NCBI GenBank assembly: GCA_035353815.1 | Contig: DAOQAG010000021.1 | Coordinates: forward strand, 4,575-68,574 | Direction: 5' to 3' | From: JAKPUX01 sp035353815 | Lineage (GTDB): Bacteria > Zhuqueibacterota > Zhuqueibacteria > Residuimicrobiales > Residuimicrobiaceae | DNA: 64,000 nucleotides | Part shown: piece by piece, positions 34,411 to 42,657 of the stretch | Position numbering within the stretch: the first letter of the stretch is position 1 | How the letters are laid out: each line of letters starts with the position of its first letter | Made by a program: the position numbers and the translations under genes | Notes under the pieces: model-generated | Seen by the model: the letters and a program-made list of their open reading frames with translations, nothing else | Databases searched by the model: none | Told to the model about the DNA's origin: nothing

Positions 34411-34891
34411 GCGCACGGCATCGGGTGGGCACCAGATTTCGGGGCTACTCTGCGCACGGCATCAGGTGGGCACCAGATTTCGGGGCTGCCCTGCGCACGG
34501 CATCAGGTGGGCACCAGATTTCGGGGCTACCCTGCGCACGGCATCGGGTGGGCACCAGATTTCGGGGCTACCCTGCGCACGGCATCAGGTGGGCACCAGA
34601 TTTCGGGGCTACCCTGCGCACGGCANNNNNNNNNNNNNNNNNNNNNNNNNNNNNNNNNNNNNNNNNNNNNNNNNNNNNNNNNNNNNNNNNNNNNNNNNNN
34701 NNNNNNNNNNNNNNNNNNNNNNNNNCTGCGCACGGCATCGGGTGGGCACCAGATTTCGGGGCTACCCTGCGCACGGCATCGGGTGGGCACCAGATTTCGG
34801 GGCTACCCTGCGCACGGCATCGGGTGGGCACCAGATTTCGGGGCTACTCTGCGCACGGCATCAGGTGGGCACCAGATTTCGGGGCTGCCCT
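34411..34891. repeat. 41-bp tandem repeat array interrupted by an assembly gap
   Basis: Units starting GCGCACGGCATCGGGTGGGC begin at 34411, 34452, 34493, 34534, 34575 and 34616 (cut by N), then at 34728, 34769, 34810 and 34851. Variants alternate at two sites (ATCGGG/ATCAGG and CTACCC/CTACTC/CTGCCC). Because 41 is not a multiple of three and the unit has no stop codon, all three forward frames stay open and run into the downstream beta-lactamase; this is not evidence of coding. The core GGGTGGGCACCAGATTTCGG matches the 73-bp array and the copies at 2.9 kb. The array ends about 30 bases before the beta-lactamase start. Confidence 0.93.
34626..34725. other. Assembly gap of 100 N
   Basis: Exactly 100 N inside the 41-bp array. 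The round number suggests a placeholder, so the true copy number of the array is unknown. Confidence 0.97.
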
Positions 34892-34924
34892 GCTGGAATG
34901 GAACCTTTTGAATGTGGAGGCGGG

Positions 34925-35728
34925 ATGTATCACAGGATGTTGCTGCTGTTCGCTTTTTCAGGGCTCGGAACCGCCCTTTTCGCCCAAACCGTATGGCAGG
35001 AGCGCCCCGACTGGGTTCATTTTTTCACGGATGCCGGGGTTCGGGGGACGATCGTCATCATTGACGAGCGCACCAACGCGCACTGGGTCTTTGACGAGGC
35101 GCGGGCAAGCAAGCGTTTCGTCCCTGCCTCCACCTTCAAGATCCCCCATGCGCTCTTCGCCCTCGACGCCGGCGTAGTGCGCGACGAGTTCCAGATCTTC
35201 CCTTGGGACAGCACTGAGTATGCGATCCCCTCCTGGAACCAGGACCAGACCCTGCGCTCCTCGATGCGCAACTCGACAGTCTGGCTCTATCAGGAGTTCG
35301 CGCGTGAGATCGGCATGGAACACGAGCGCGAATACCTCCAGCGGATTGGCTATGGCAATGCCGCGATCGGCGGCCCGGTCGATACTTTCTGGCTGGACGG
35401 TTCGCTGCAGATCACGGCCCACGAGGAGGTGGAGTTCCTGCAGCGCCTCTACCGCAACACCCTGCCCTTCAAGGTCGAGCATCAGCGCCTTGTCAAGGAT
35501 GTTCTGATCAACGCGGCCGGGAGGGAGTGGATCCTGCGCGCCAAGACCGGCTGGAGCGCCCGGGTTGAGGAGAAGGTGGGCTGGTGGGTCGGCTGGGTCG
35601 AACGGCCGGACGGCGCCGTCTTCTTCGCCCTTAATATCGACATGCCCGGCGACGGCGCGGATGCCCCCAAACGCGAGTCGATCGCCCGGGCGATCCTGCA
35701 GTCGATCCGGGCCTTGCCGGGTGAATAA
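34925..35728 (+). CDS. Class D (OXA-type) beta-lactamase
   Basis: A 267-residue exported serine beta-lactamase with signal peptide 1-20 (LFA|Q). All class D landmarks are present in order: S69-T-F-K72 with the active-site serine and the lysine that is normally carboxylated, S117-T-V, Y143-G-N, W156 in DTFWLDG and K207-T-G-W. The length suits the family. Unlike BlaR1 sensors there is no membrane domain, so this is an enzyme or at least a penicillin-binding hydrolase. ATG 34925 has GGAGG 4 bases upstream; longer forms through the repeat array are rejected. The CAP-family gene follows after 16 bases. Promoter not visible, possibly within or before the array. Confidence 0.9.
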   Translation: MYHRMLLLFAFSGLGTALFAQTVWQERPDWVHFFTDAGVRGTIVIIDERTNAHWVFDEARASKRFVPASTFKIPHALFALDAGVVRDEFQIFPWDSTEYAIPSWNQDQTLRSSMRNSTVWLYQEFAREIGMEHEREYLQRIGYGNAAIGGPVDTFWLDGSLQITAHEEVEFLQRLYRNTLPFKVEHQRLVKDVLINAAGREWILRAKTGWSARVEEKVGWWVGWVERPDGAVFFALNIDMPGDGADAPKRESIARAILQSIRALPGE

Positions 35729-35744
35729 ATCCAGGGAGCTTGCC

Positions 35745-36395
35745 ATGAAAAAAGCCATTGTGGCAGCCGGCCTGCTGGCCCTGCTCTTATGGATGCTCCG
35801 CGAATCCCGGCTTCCTGCTGCGGCGCTCCGGGAGGCGGCCGGGGCCATCGCAGCGCGAGCGGCGGGCGCGGCGAGCGCGGCGGGTGCGGCGGGCGAAGGG
35901 ATCTCGAGCAAAAAACCGGCCGAGACCGCACAGCCTGCCGCGACCGGCTCGGCTTTTTCCCGCCCGGAAGCGGAAAAGATACTCCTGCTCCACAATCAGG
36001 CCCGGGCAGCCGTGGGTGCCCATCCCCTGAACTGGTCGCAGGATCTCGCCCGCTACGCGCAGGAGTGGGCGGACCATCTCGCAGCCGCAGGCTGCAGCTT
36101 CGAACACCGTCCCGAAAGCGGGCCCTGGAAGCAGAAGCATGGCGAAAACCTCTTTATGGGCACGGCCGGCTATTACGGTGCAGCGGAGGCCGTGGACTCG
36201 TGGATCAGTGAAAAACGGCAGTATAACGGCCAGACCATCGACGAGGCCAACTATCATGAGTTCGGCCATTATACCCAGCTCGTCTGGAAAGCGACCAAAG
36301 AGGTCGGGTGCGGCCAGGCCCTGTGCAACGGGGAGGTGATCATCGTCTGCAACTACGCCCCCGCCGGGAATCTCCTCGGCGAAAGGGCGTGGTGA
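35745..36395 (+). CDS. CAP/SCP-family secreted protein
   Basis: A 216-residue exported protein: a hydrophobic N-terminal segment (residues 1-17), an Ala/Gly-rich linker (25-70), then a CAP domain (about 75-216). Seen: EKILLLHNQARAAVG, LARYAQEWADHLA, GENLFMG, HYTQLVWKATKEVGCG and EVIIVCNYAPAGNLLGE, the classical CAP motifs 3, 1 and 2, including the conserved histidines and glutamates. Bacterial CAP proteins are extracellular and of varied function. ATG 35745 has AGGGAG upstream. Cotranscription with the beta-lactamase is likely. Confidence 0.9.
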   Translation: MKKAIVAAGLLALLLWMLRESRLPAAALREAAGAIAARAAGAASAAGAAGEGISSKKPAETAQPAATGSAFSRPEAEKILLLHNQARAAVGAHPLNWSQDLARYAQEWADHLAAAGCSFEHRPESGPWKQKHGENLFMGTAGYYGAAEAVDSWISEKRQYNGQTIDEANYHEFGHYTQLVWKATKEVGCGQALCNGEVIIVCNYAPAGNLLGERAW

Positions 36396-36574
36396 CCTTC
36401 CGCCTCCCTCTATCCCTTCAGAATCGGCTTAATCCTCTCCCTCCTGATTTTTCTCAAGAACATATTTTCCCGTGCCGCGTTATATTGATTGACGAACCAT
36501 ACTCGATGTCACGGGGGGGGAGGACACTCGGCCCGCATCCGGCGGGCCGGCCATTCGAGAAAGAGAGGAAGCGT

Positions 36575-36970
36575 ATGAAAAGAAACCATTGGACCGCAAG
36601 CCTGATGCTTGGATCCGCCGTGCTCTTGCTTGCCGCCGTGGCTGCGCTGGCGCAACCGCCGCGTTGGAGCGTGGATGAACAGCTCAAGCGGCTCGAACAG
36701 GATCTCAAACTGACCGCCGAGCAGAGCAAGAGCATTAAAACGATTCTTACCGATCAGCAGAAAGAGATGCAGACGATCCGGGAGCAGAATCAGGGTGACC
36801 ATGAGGCCATGCGGGAGAAAATGCAGGCCCTCCGCAAAAAGTATGACGACAAGATCCTCGCCGTGCTAAATGACGCACAAAAGGTGGAATATAAAAAGAT
36901 GCTCGAGGAACGCGCCAAACGGCGTCAGGGCGGCGGACATGGCCCTGACAATCCTCCACCCGCCAAATAG
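36575..36970 (+). CDS. Spy/CpxP-like periplasmic protein
   Basis: A 131-residue exported small helical protein. Signal peptide 1-26 (ALA|Q). The mature part is one long amphipathic, highly charged helical region with an LTxEQ-type motif (LKLTAEQSKSIKTIL) around 48-60 and a second, weaker VLNDAQKVEYKKML, as in Spy/LTXXQ proteins. The C-terminal tail is Gly/Pro-rich. GAGGAAG precedes ATG 36575; the upstream 36396-36574 gap has a TATATT box at 36481 but no clear -35. It precedes the efflux genes by 49 bases, fitting an envelope-stress or chaperone role linked to export. Confidence 0.75.
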   Translation: MKRNHWTASLMLGSAVLLLAAVAALAQPPRWSVDEQLKRLEQDLKLTAEQSKSIKTILTDQQKEMQTIREQNQGDHEAMREKMQALRKKYDDKILAVLNDAQKVEYKKMLEERAKRRQGGGHGPDNPPPAK

Positions 36971-37019
36971 CCCCGCCGCGGGGTGCTGTCCATAACGGAT
37001 TCCTGAACGGGAAATTTCC

Positions 37020-38489
37020 ATGAAGCAGAAAAAAATGCTCCTCCTCATCACGCTGCTGGTGGTCCTGGGTGCTCTGGCGGCGATCCTGTCGCGCCGGCAC
37101 ACCAACGGCAAGACCGAATACCAATTCGTTGAGATCACGCGCGGCAATGTCCAGAATACCATCAGCAGCACCGGGACCATCGCGCCGGTCAGCAAGGTTG
37201 AGGTGGGCACCCAGGTGAGTGGGACCATCGACCGCCTCTACACCGATTTCAATCAGGTGGTCCACAAGGGACAGCTCCTCGCGGTGCTGGATACCGTCCT
37301 TCTCAAGGCGGCCGTGCTCGATGCGCAGGCCAATCTGGAGAAGGTCAGCGCCCAGTTGGAACAGGCCCGGGCGGATTTCGAACGCAATCAGACGGTCTTT
37401 GAGAAGAAGCTGATCTCGGAGGCGGAGTATCTGCCCTACAAGGTCAACTACGCCGCCCAGGTTGCCAATCTCAAATCCGCCCAGGCCAACCTCGTCCGCG
37501 CCGAGCGCAATTTAAAGTTCGCGGTGATCCGCTCGCCCATCGACGGCACGGTGATCAGCCGCAATGTCGAGGCGGGACAGACGGTCGCCGCCAGCCTGCA
37601 GGCGCCGGTGCTTTTCATCATCGCCGGGAATCTCACCAAGATGGAGATCCACGCCGCCGTCGACGAGAGCGATATCGGCTCGATCCGCGACGGCCAGACG
37701 GTGCAGTTCCAGGTGCCCGCCTACGCGGACAAGACCTTCACCGGAAGCGTCCGGCAGATCCGTTTGCAGCCCGAGACGGTGCAGAATGTGGTCAACTATA
37801 CCGTGGTCATCGATGCCGATAATGTCGATAATCTCCTGCTGCCGGGGATGACCGCCACTCTCGACTTTATCGTCCAGGACCGCCAGGATGTGCTGCTGGT
37901 GCCCAATGCCGCGCTCAATTTCAAGCCCACCGAGGCCATGCTGCAGCAGATCCGTAAAAACCGCGAGGCGGCCGCCGCCGGCATGCCCGACTCGCTGCGC
38001 GGCCGCATGCGCTGGAATGAGGGAGGTGGCAACGCAGCGGGTGGCAGCGCNNNNNNNNNNNNNNNNNNNNNNNNNNNNNNNNNNNNNNNNNNNNNNNNNN
38101 NNNNNNNNNNNNNNNNNNNNNNNNNNNNNNNNNNNNNNNNNNNNNNNNNNGGCAGCGCTCGCAGTCAAGGCGGCGGAACCGGCAGGTCCGGCGGTTTTGC
38201 GCAAGAAAACGGCGCTCCGGGGATGCCCGGCGGCGGATTCACGCGCAACGGGTCCATGCCCAAAGACATGGGCCGGCTCTATTTTCTCGATGAGAAGGGC
38301 AATCTCTCCATGGCCATGATCCAGACCGGCGCCAGCGACGGCAAATCGACCGAAATCGTGCGGGGCCGGCGCATCAAGGAGGGCATGAAGGTCATCAGCG
38401 GCCTGGTGGAGAGCGGCGAAAACAAGAGCCGGGTGCAGACGACCAGAACGCCCGCCATGGGACCGGGCATGGGCGGACGGCCCTTCTAG
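37020..38489 (+). CDS. MacA-like periplasmic adaptor (HlyD family), interrupted by a gap
   Basis: A membrane-fusion protein of about 490 residues as assembled: N-terminal membrane anchor (about 7-24), barrel-sandwich domain beginning GNVQNTISSTGTIAPVSKVEVG, alpha-helical hairpin (about 95-150), second lipoyl half (LKFAVIRSPIDGTVISRNVE), beta-barrel and membrane-proximal domains. A Gly/Ser/Met-rich insertion (residues about 320-430) contains 100 N, so its true length is unknown; frame happens to be preserved by the placeholder. The C-terminus resumes with YFLDEKGNLSMAMIQTG. It links the MacB-type exporter encoded next to an outer-membrane channel not in this window. Confidence 0.87.
   Translation: MKQKKMLLLITLLVVLGALAAILSRRHTNGKTEYQFVEITRGNVQNTISSTGTIAPVSKVEVGTQVSGTIDRLYTDFNQVVHKGQLLAVLDTVLLKAAVLDAQANLEKVSAQLEQARADFERNQTVFEKKLISEAEYLPYKVNYAAQVANLKSAQANLVRAERNLKFAVIRSPIDGTVISRNVEAGQTVAASLQAPVLFIIAGNLTKMEIHAAVDESDIGSIRDGQTVQFQVPAYADKTFTGSVRQIRLQPETVQNVVNYTVVIDADNVDNLLLPGMTATLDFIVQDRQDVLLVPNAALNFKPTEAMLQQIRKNREAAAAGMPDSLRGRMRWNEGGGNAAGGSXXXXXXXXXXXXXXXXXXXXXXXXXXXXXXXXXXGSARSQGGGTGRSGGFAQENGAPGMPGGGFTRNGSMPKDMGRLYFLDEKGNLSMAMIQTGASDGKSTEIVRGRRIKEGMKVISGLVESGENKSRVQTTRTPAMGPGMGGRPF
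38051..38150. other. Assembly gap of 100 N inside the adaptor gene
   Basis: The gap is flanked on both sides by GGCAGCGC within a Gly/Ala/Ser-coding low-complexity stretch, suggesting that an in-gene tandem repeat collapsed in assembly. Confidence 0.97.
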
Positions 38490-38525
38490 AGGGACGCCTG
38501 GATCAAGCGGACAGCGAGGAAAGGC

Positions 38526-39281
38526 ATGCAGACGGTCATTGAAACCCGGCATCTGAAAAAAACCTACCAGATCGGCGATATCGCCGTGCACGCCCTGCGT
38601 GGTGTCGATCTCGTCATCAACCAGGGCGAATTCCTGGCGATCATGGGCGCCTCCGGCTCGGGCAAATCCACGCTCATGAATCTCCTCGGCTGCCTCGATG
38701 CCCCCAGTTCCGGAGAGTACTATCTTAACGGCACGCGGATCAGCGAACTCGGCCGCAATGCCTATGCAGACATCCGCAACCAGAATATCGGCTTCGTCTT
38801 TCAGGGCTTCAACCTGCTGCCGCGTACCTCGGCTATCGAGAACGTCGAGCTGCCCCTCCTCTACGACCGCAACCATCGCATCCCCGATCCCCGCCAGGCC
38901 GCCCTCGACGCGCTCGAGATGGTCGGACTGGGCGACCGCATTCATCATGAACCCAACCAGCTCTCCGGCGGTCAGCAGCAGCGCGTCGCCATCGCCCGCG
39001 CCCTGGTGAACCAGCCGGCCATCCTCCTCGCCGACGAGCCGACCGGCAACCTCGACAGCCGGACCTCCATCGAGGTCATGGCGGTCTTTCAGGAGCTCAA
39101 CCGCCGCGGCATCACTATCATCCTGGTGACGCATGAGGCGGACATCGCCGCGCATGCGCATCGCGTCGTCGAGATGCAGGACGGCCTCATCCGCCACGAC
39201 GCGCTCCAGACGGCGCCCCGCGATGCTGCGGGCGAACTCGAGGCCCTGCGCCTGGCGCCTGCCATCCCGGAGGAGGAGTAA
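38526..39281 (+). CDS. MacB/LolD-type ABC transporter ATPase
   Basis: A 251-residue ATPase. Walker A GASGSGKST (41-49), Q-loop VFQGFNLLPR (91-100), signature LSGGQQQR (146-153), Walker B ILLADEPTGNLD (166-177) and the switch histidine in VTHEADIA. The LNGTRIS segment and the overall pattern fit the MacB/LolD/FtsE branch that energises mechanotransmission rather than substrate passage through the membrane. It sits between the adaptor and a FtsX-type permease 3 bases downstream. The C-terminal 25 residues are a variable extension. Confidence 0.92.
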   Translation: MQTVIETRHLKKTYQIGDIAVHALRGVDLVINQGEFLAIMGASGSGKSTLMNLLGCLDAPSSGEYYLNGTRISELGRNAYADIRNQNIGFVFQGFNLLPRTSAIENVELPLLYDRNHRIPDPRQAALDALEMVGLGDRIHHEPNQLSGGQQQRVAIARALVNQPAILLADEPTGNLDSRTSIEVMAVFQELNRRGITIILVTHEADIAAHAHRVVEMQDGLIRHDALQTAPRDAAGELEALRLAPAIPEEE

Positions 39282-39284
39282 CCC

Positions 39285-40505
39285 ATGCTGCAGCTGAGAA
39301 ATCTGATCCGCACCGCCCTGCGCAGCCTGACGAAAAACCGCATGCGCAGCCTCCTGACCTCCCTGGGCATCATCATCGGCGTCAGCGCGGTAATCATCAT
39401 GGTGGCCATCGGCGAGGGCTCGCAGGCCCAGATCGCCCGGACGATGAACATGCTCGGGACGGACCTGATCATCGCCTTTCCCGCCTCCAGCCGCATGGGC
39501 GGAGTCAGCCGCGGTGCCGGCAGTTTCAACCGCTTCACCTTCGACGATGTCGAGAAGATCCGCCAGAGCGCCCAGTATGTCGCCGCGGTCTCTCCGGTGG
39601 TCACCTCGGGAGGTCAGATCATCGGTGGTGGCAAGAACTGGAGCACCACCGTCTTCGGGGTAACCCCGGATTATTTCACCATCCGCAACTGGCAGATCAA
39701 GTCGGGCGATTTTTTCAGCGACCGCGACGACCGCTCGCGCCGCAAGGTCTGCCTGCTCGGCAATACCGTCGCCGAGGCGCTCTATGGCGACCAGGATCCG
39801 GTCGGCCAGAAGGTTCGCATCCGCAACACCCCCTTCACCGTGATCGGGGTGCTGCGCAGCAAAGGCCAGTCGGCCGCCGGGGCGGATCAGGATGATGTCA
39901 TTCTCGCGCCGGCCACGACGGTGCTCTACCGGCTGCGGGGCGGGCAAAATATCAACATGATCAACGCCAGCGCCAAATCGGGCGCCGTGGTAGCCCAGGC
40001 CCAGGCCGAGATGGCGGCGGTGCTGCGGACGGCGCACCATATCGAGCCGGGCGAAGAGGATGATTTCGTCGTCCGCACCCAGGCGGAGATCACCGAGGCG
40101 GCCTCCGCGGCATCGAAGGTCATGACCATGCTGCTCGCGGCGGTGGCCGGCGTCTCGCTGATCGTCGGCGGGATCGGCATTATGAACATTATGCTGGTCT
40201 CGGTGACCGAACGCACCCGGGAGATCGGCATCCGCATGTCGGTGGGTGCACGCAGCAGCGACATTCTCACCCAGTTTCTCTCCGAAGCGGTCGTGCTGAG
40301 CCTGAGCGGCGGCCTGATCGGCATCCTGCTGTCGGTCATTATCTGCATGCTGCTCAATCAATTCACTTCCTACTATACCGTGATCAGCCCGGAGATTGTT
40401 TTCATTTCAGTCCTCTTTTCGGCCGCCGTGGGGGTCTTTTTCGGCTTTTATCCCGCGCGCAAGGCTGCCGGTCTCCATCCCATCGATGCGCTGCGCTACG
40501 AGTGA
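39285..40505 (+). CDS. MacB-type ABC transporter permease
   Basis: A 406-residue permease. TM1 (about 20-42) is followed by a large periplasmic MacB-PCD domain (about 45-245) and three C-terminal helices forming the FtsX domain (about 280-395), with VGGIGIMNIMLVSVTERTRE, the family hallmark. The end, AAGLHPIDALRYE, is the conserved C-terminus of this family. With the adaptor and ATPase it forms a tripartite exporter of peptides, macrolide-like compounds or lipoproteins. The last 42 bases of the gene are the first part of the 73-bp unit tandemly repeated downstream. Confidence 0.92.
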   Translation: MLQLRNLIRTALRSLTKNRMRSLLTSLGIIIGVSAVIIMVAIGEGSQAQIARTMNMLGTDLIIAFPASSRMGGVSRGAGSFNRFTFDDVEKIRQSAQYVAAVSPVVTSGGQIIGGGKNWSTTVFGVTPDYFTIRNWQIKSGDFFSDRDDRSRRKVCLLGNTVAEALYGDQDPVGQKVRIRNTPFTVIGVLRSKGQSAAGADQDDVILAPATTVLYRLRGGQNINMINASAKSGAVVAQAQAEMAAVLRTAHHIEPGEEDDFVVRTQAEITEAASAASKVMTMLLAAVAGVSLIVGGIGIMNIMLVSVTERTREIGIRMSVGARSSDILTQFLSEAVVLSLSGGLIGILLSVIICMLLNQFTSYYTVISPEIVFISVLFSAAVGVFFGFYPARKAAGLHPIDALRYE

Positions 40506-40950
40506 GCGCGGGCTGGGGTGGGCGCGAGATTGGGGGGCTGCCGGTCTCCATCCTATCGATGCGCTGCGCTACGAGTGAGCGCGGGCTGGGGTGGGCGCGA
40601 GATTGGGGGNNNNNNNNNNNNNNNNNNNNNNNNNNNNNNNNNNNNNNNNNNNNNNNNNNNNNNNNNNNNNNNNNNNNNNNNNNNNNNNNNNNNNNNNNNN
40701 NNNNNNNNNCGAGTGAGCGCGGGCTGGGGTGGGCGCGAGATTGGGGGGCTGCCGGTCTCCATCCCATCGATGCGCTGCGCTACGAGTGAGCGCGGGCTGG
40801 GGTGGGCGCGAGATTGGGGGGCTGCCGGTCTCCATCCCATCGATGCGCTGCGCTACGAGTGAGCGCGGGCTGGGGTGGGCGCGAGATTGGGGGGCTGCCG
40901 GTCTCCATCCTATCGATGCGCTACGCTACGAGTGAGCGCGGGCTGGGGGG
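40464..40950. repeat. 73-bp tandem repeat built from the permease 3' end plus flank
   Basis: Units beginning GCTGCCGGTCTCCATCC start at 40464, 40537, 40748, 40821 and 40894 (the last diverges near 40950), with 100 N in between. Each unit is 42 bp encoding A-A-G-L-H-P-I-D-A-L-R-Y-E-stop, the true C-terminus of the permease, followed by 31 bp containing GGGTGGGCGCGAGATTGGGG, the shared core. Copies differ mainly at one base (CATCCCATC/CATCCTATC). The first unit overlaps the real gene end, so the array arose by amplification outward from the gene. The short frames across it are not genes. Confidence 0.93.
40610..40709. other. Assembly gap of 100 N
   Basis: Exactly 100 N inside the 73-bp array; the copy number is therefore uncertain. 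Confidence 0.97.
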
Positions 40951-40986
40951 ACAGCGCCGGATTGAATAAAATAGTTCACTTTCCAC

Positions 40987-41015
40987 TTGCAGATTTCCTT
41001 AATTTCCCATATACT
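40987..41015 (+). promoter_or_regulatory. Predicted promoter of the corrinoid-type cluster
   Basis: TTGCAG (40987-40992) and TATACT (41010-41015) are separated by exactly 17 bp. The transcript would have a leader of about 220 bases before ATG 41246. A second TATACT lies at 41105-41110 without a good -35. I looked for a cobalamin riboswitch B12 box in this leader and found none. The rest of 40951-41245 holds no gene. Confidence 0.5.
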
Positions 41016-41245
41016 GTGTTAACGATTGGCATGACGCCTTGTCCAGAGTTGAATTATGATTTGCTGGAATGCGGGATCCTTTCAATGAACGCAAACTCTT
41101 GTATGGTATACTGTCCCCAACGATCTGACATCCGGATTTCAGCGGATATCCCTCCCCGACCTGTTTTAACCATATCTGTATAACGTAATAGCCTGTTTGT
41201 TCATGTTCTCTGGACATGAAAATTCGAGTTCTGCAAGGTAGTTGT

Positions 41246-42646
41246 ATGGACAACCGGTCAAATGCACAAGAAATGAGAACAACAGCGCGATTACTCCTTG
41301 CTGATAGGCGACGGTCGCCCCTGTTCCTGGTGCTGCTGCTCCTTTCCAGCGTCTGGATCTCCTGTGATGCTCCGGTCAAGGTCGGCTTGATCGGCGATCA
41401 GTTCGGCGCGGTTAATGCGGATTCCGCCTATGCGGTGATGGACAAGGCGGTTCTGCGCCTGCAACAGCAACAGCCGGATGTCGTGGTTCAGGTCGGTGAT
41501 ATGCTGGAGAGCATCCGCAATATAGATTCCTACGAGGCATATCAGAAAAACTGGCGCACGGCGGCCTCGATTATGGACCAGGTGAAGCGGCCATGGTTCC
41601 TGGCCTTCGGCGATCATGACGTCGTGCCACCCGAGTATCAACCCCTCTCCGGCGATCGTTCGCGCGAAAAGTGGGCGCTCCAGCTGGCGCGTCTGCAGGG
41701 ACTCCCGGTCGATTCGTTGCCTTATTATGGGGTCTCCATCAAGGGGTATCACTTCATTTTTCTCTACAGTCTTGAAAACCTCCACACCGACCCGCGCTGG
41801 GGCTCCATTTTCCTGAATTCCATATCAGACCGCCAGATGAAGTGGCTGGAAAGGGAGCTGGATACCCATCAACATGCTAAAGGCATCATTGTCATCCTCC
41901 ACCATCCGCATTGGTATGTCTGGTCCAATTGGTACAGGATTCATGAACTGTTGCGGCGATATCCGGTCAAGGCGGTCATCGCCGGCCATTACCACTATTC
42001 CCAGGATGAGGGTATACTGGATGGCATCCACTATTATGTGATGGGTTCTACCGGCGGAGTGATCAATGATACCGATCCCAACAGCGGGGGCACCTTCGTC
42101 TACGGGCTCATGACGCTCTCCCAAAAGACGCCCCCCCGGTTCCTCCTCCGATCCGTTCGATCGGACAGCGTGATAGCGGTTCCTTCTCGAAGAAGTATGG
42201 ACCGGATCCAGGCCGTTGAATGCATGCTGGATGGTTTGTGGCAGGATGAAAATATTGTCTTGCGCCAGGGCAAGTTATTTGACCGGAATGGCGACAAGCT
42301 CACCTCCCTGCATGGCATCGGACTGGAGTCGATAGCGAATCCGATTGATGTTCCCATCAGCATTGTGATTGAATACGATACGACCCTGATCGCGGCGGCC
42401 CGATGGAATGCCGGGCCAGTGCCGTTGGATGGCCGCGCCAAGCTGGAATTGAAACCCGGCCTTGGCATGGGCTGGGCCAATTACTCGAATGTCGGCAAGT
42501 TGGATAAGAGCAAACCGGTTTGGGAGGCTGATCTCCGGCCGGAAAACAGGTATACCCTGAAGAGCATCACGTTGAATGTTTTTGTCAGTTTTCGGGATGA
42601 CCGGGAACGCCGGGTACACCGGACCATTACCTACGGCATAAACTGA
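41246..42646 (+). CDS. Metallophosphoesterase lipoprotein
   Basis: A 466-residue calcineurin-like phosphoesterase. After a basic start and hydrophobic segment there is a lipobox-like VWISC around residue 40. The metal motifs run in order: GLIGDQFG (variant of D-x-H, with no histidine), VVQVGDMLE, FGDHD (in place of G-N-H-D/E), ILHHPHWY and AGHYHY. The C-terminal 170 residues form a separate beta-rich domain. ATG 41246 has AAGGTAG upstream; ATG 41216 would add a non-signal extension. First gene of the cluster, 11 bases before the GntR gene. It could strip phosphate from nucleotides or cofactors outside the inner membrane; substrate unknown. Confidence 0.75.
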   Translation: MDNRSNAQEMRTTARLLLADRRRSPLFLVLLLLSSVWISCDAPVKVGLIGDQFGAVNADSAYAVMDKAVLRLQQQQPDVVVQVGDMLESIRNIDSYEAYQKNWRTAASIMDQVKRPWFLAFGDHDVVPPEYQPLSGDRSREKWALQLARLQGLPVDSLPYYGVSIKGYHFIFLYSLENLHTDPRWGSIFLNSISDRQMKWLERELDTHQHAKGIIVILHHPHWYVWSNWYRIHELLRRYPVKAVIAGHYHYSQDEGILDGIHYYVMGSTGGVINDTDPNSGGTFVYGLMTLSQKTPPRFLLRSVRSDSVIAVPSRRSMDRIQAVECMLDGLWQDENIVLRQGKLFDRNGDKLTSLHGIGLESIANPIDVPISIVIEYDTTLIAAARWNAGPVPLDGRAKLELKPGLGMGWANYSNVGKLDKSKPVWEADLRPENRYTLKSITLNVFVSFRDDRERRVHRTITYGIN

Positions 42647-42657
42647 AGCGGAACACC

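Noticed and set aside
34144..34891. Possible CRISPR array (regular 40-41 bp repeats)
   Set aside because: Copies are directly adjacent with no variable spacers, and no cas gene is present.
34336..35728. Long open frames fusing the repeat array to the beta-lactamase or running beside it
   Set aside because: They exist only because the 41-bp unit lacks stops in all frames and because of the N run; the beta-lactamase has its own signal peptide and ribosome binding site at 34925.
40502..40935. Short frames ending in HPIDALRYE after the permease gene
   Set aside because: They are copies of the permease 3' end within the 73-bp repeat, without ribosome binding sites.
40951..41245. Cobalamin riboswitch in the leader of the corrinoid-type cluster
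   Set aside because: I found neither the B12 box nor the conserved flanking stems; control by the encoded GntR protein is more likely.
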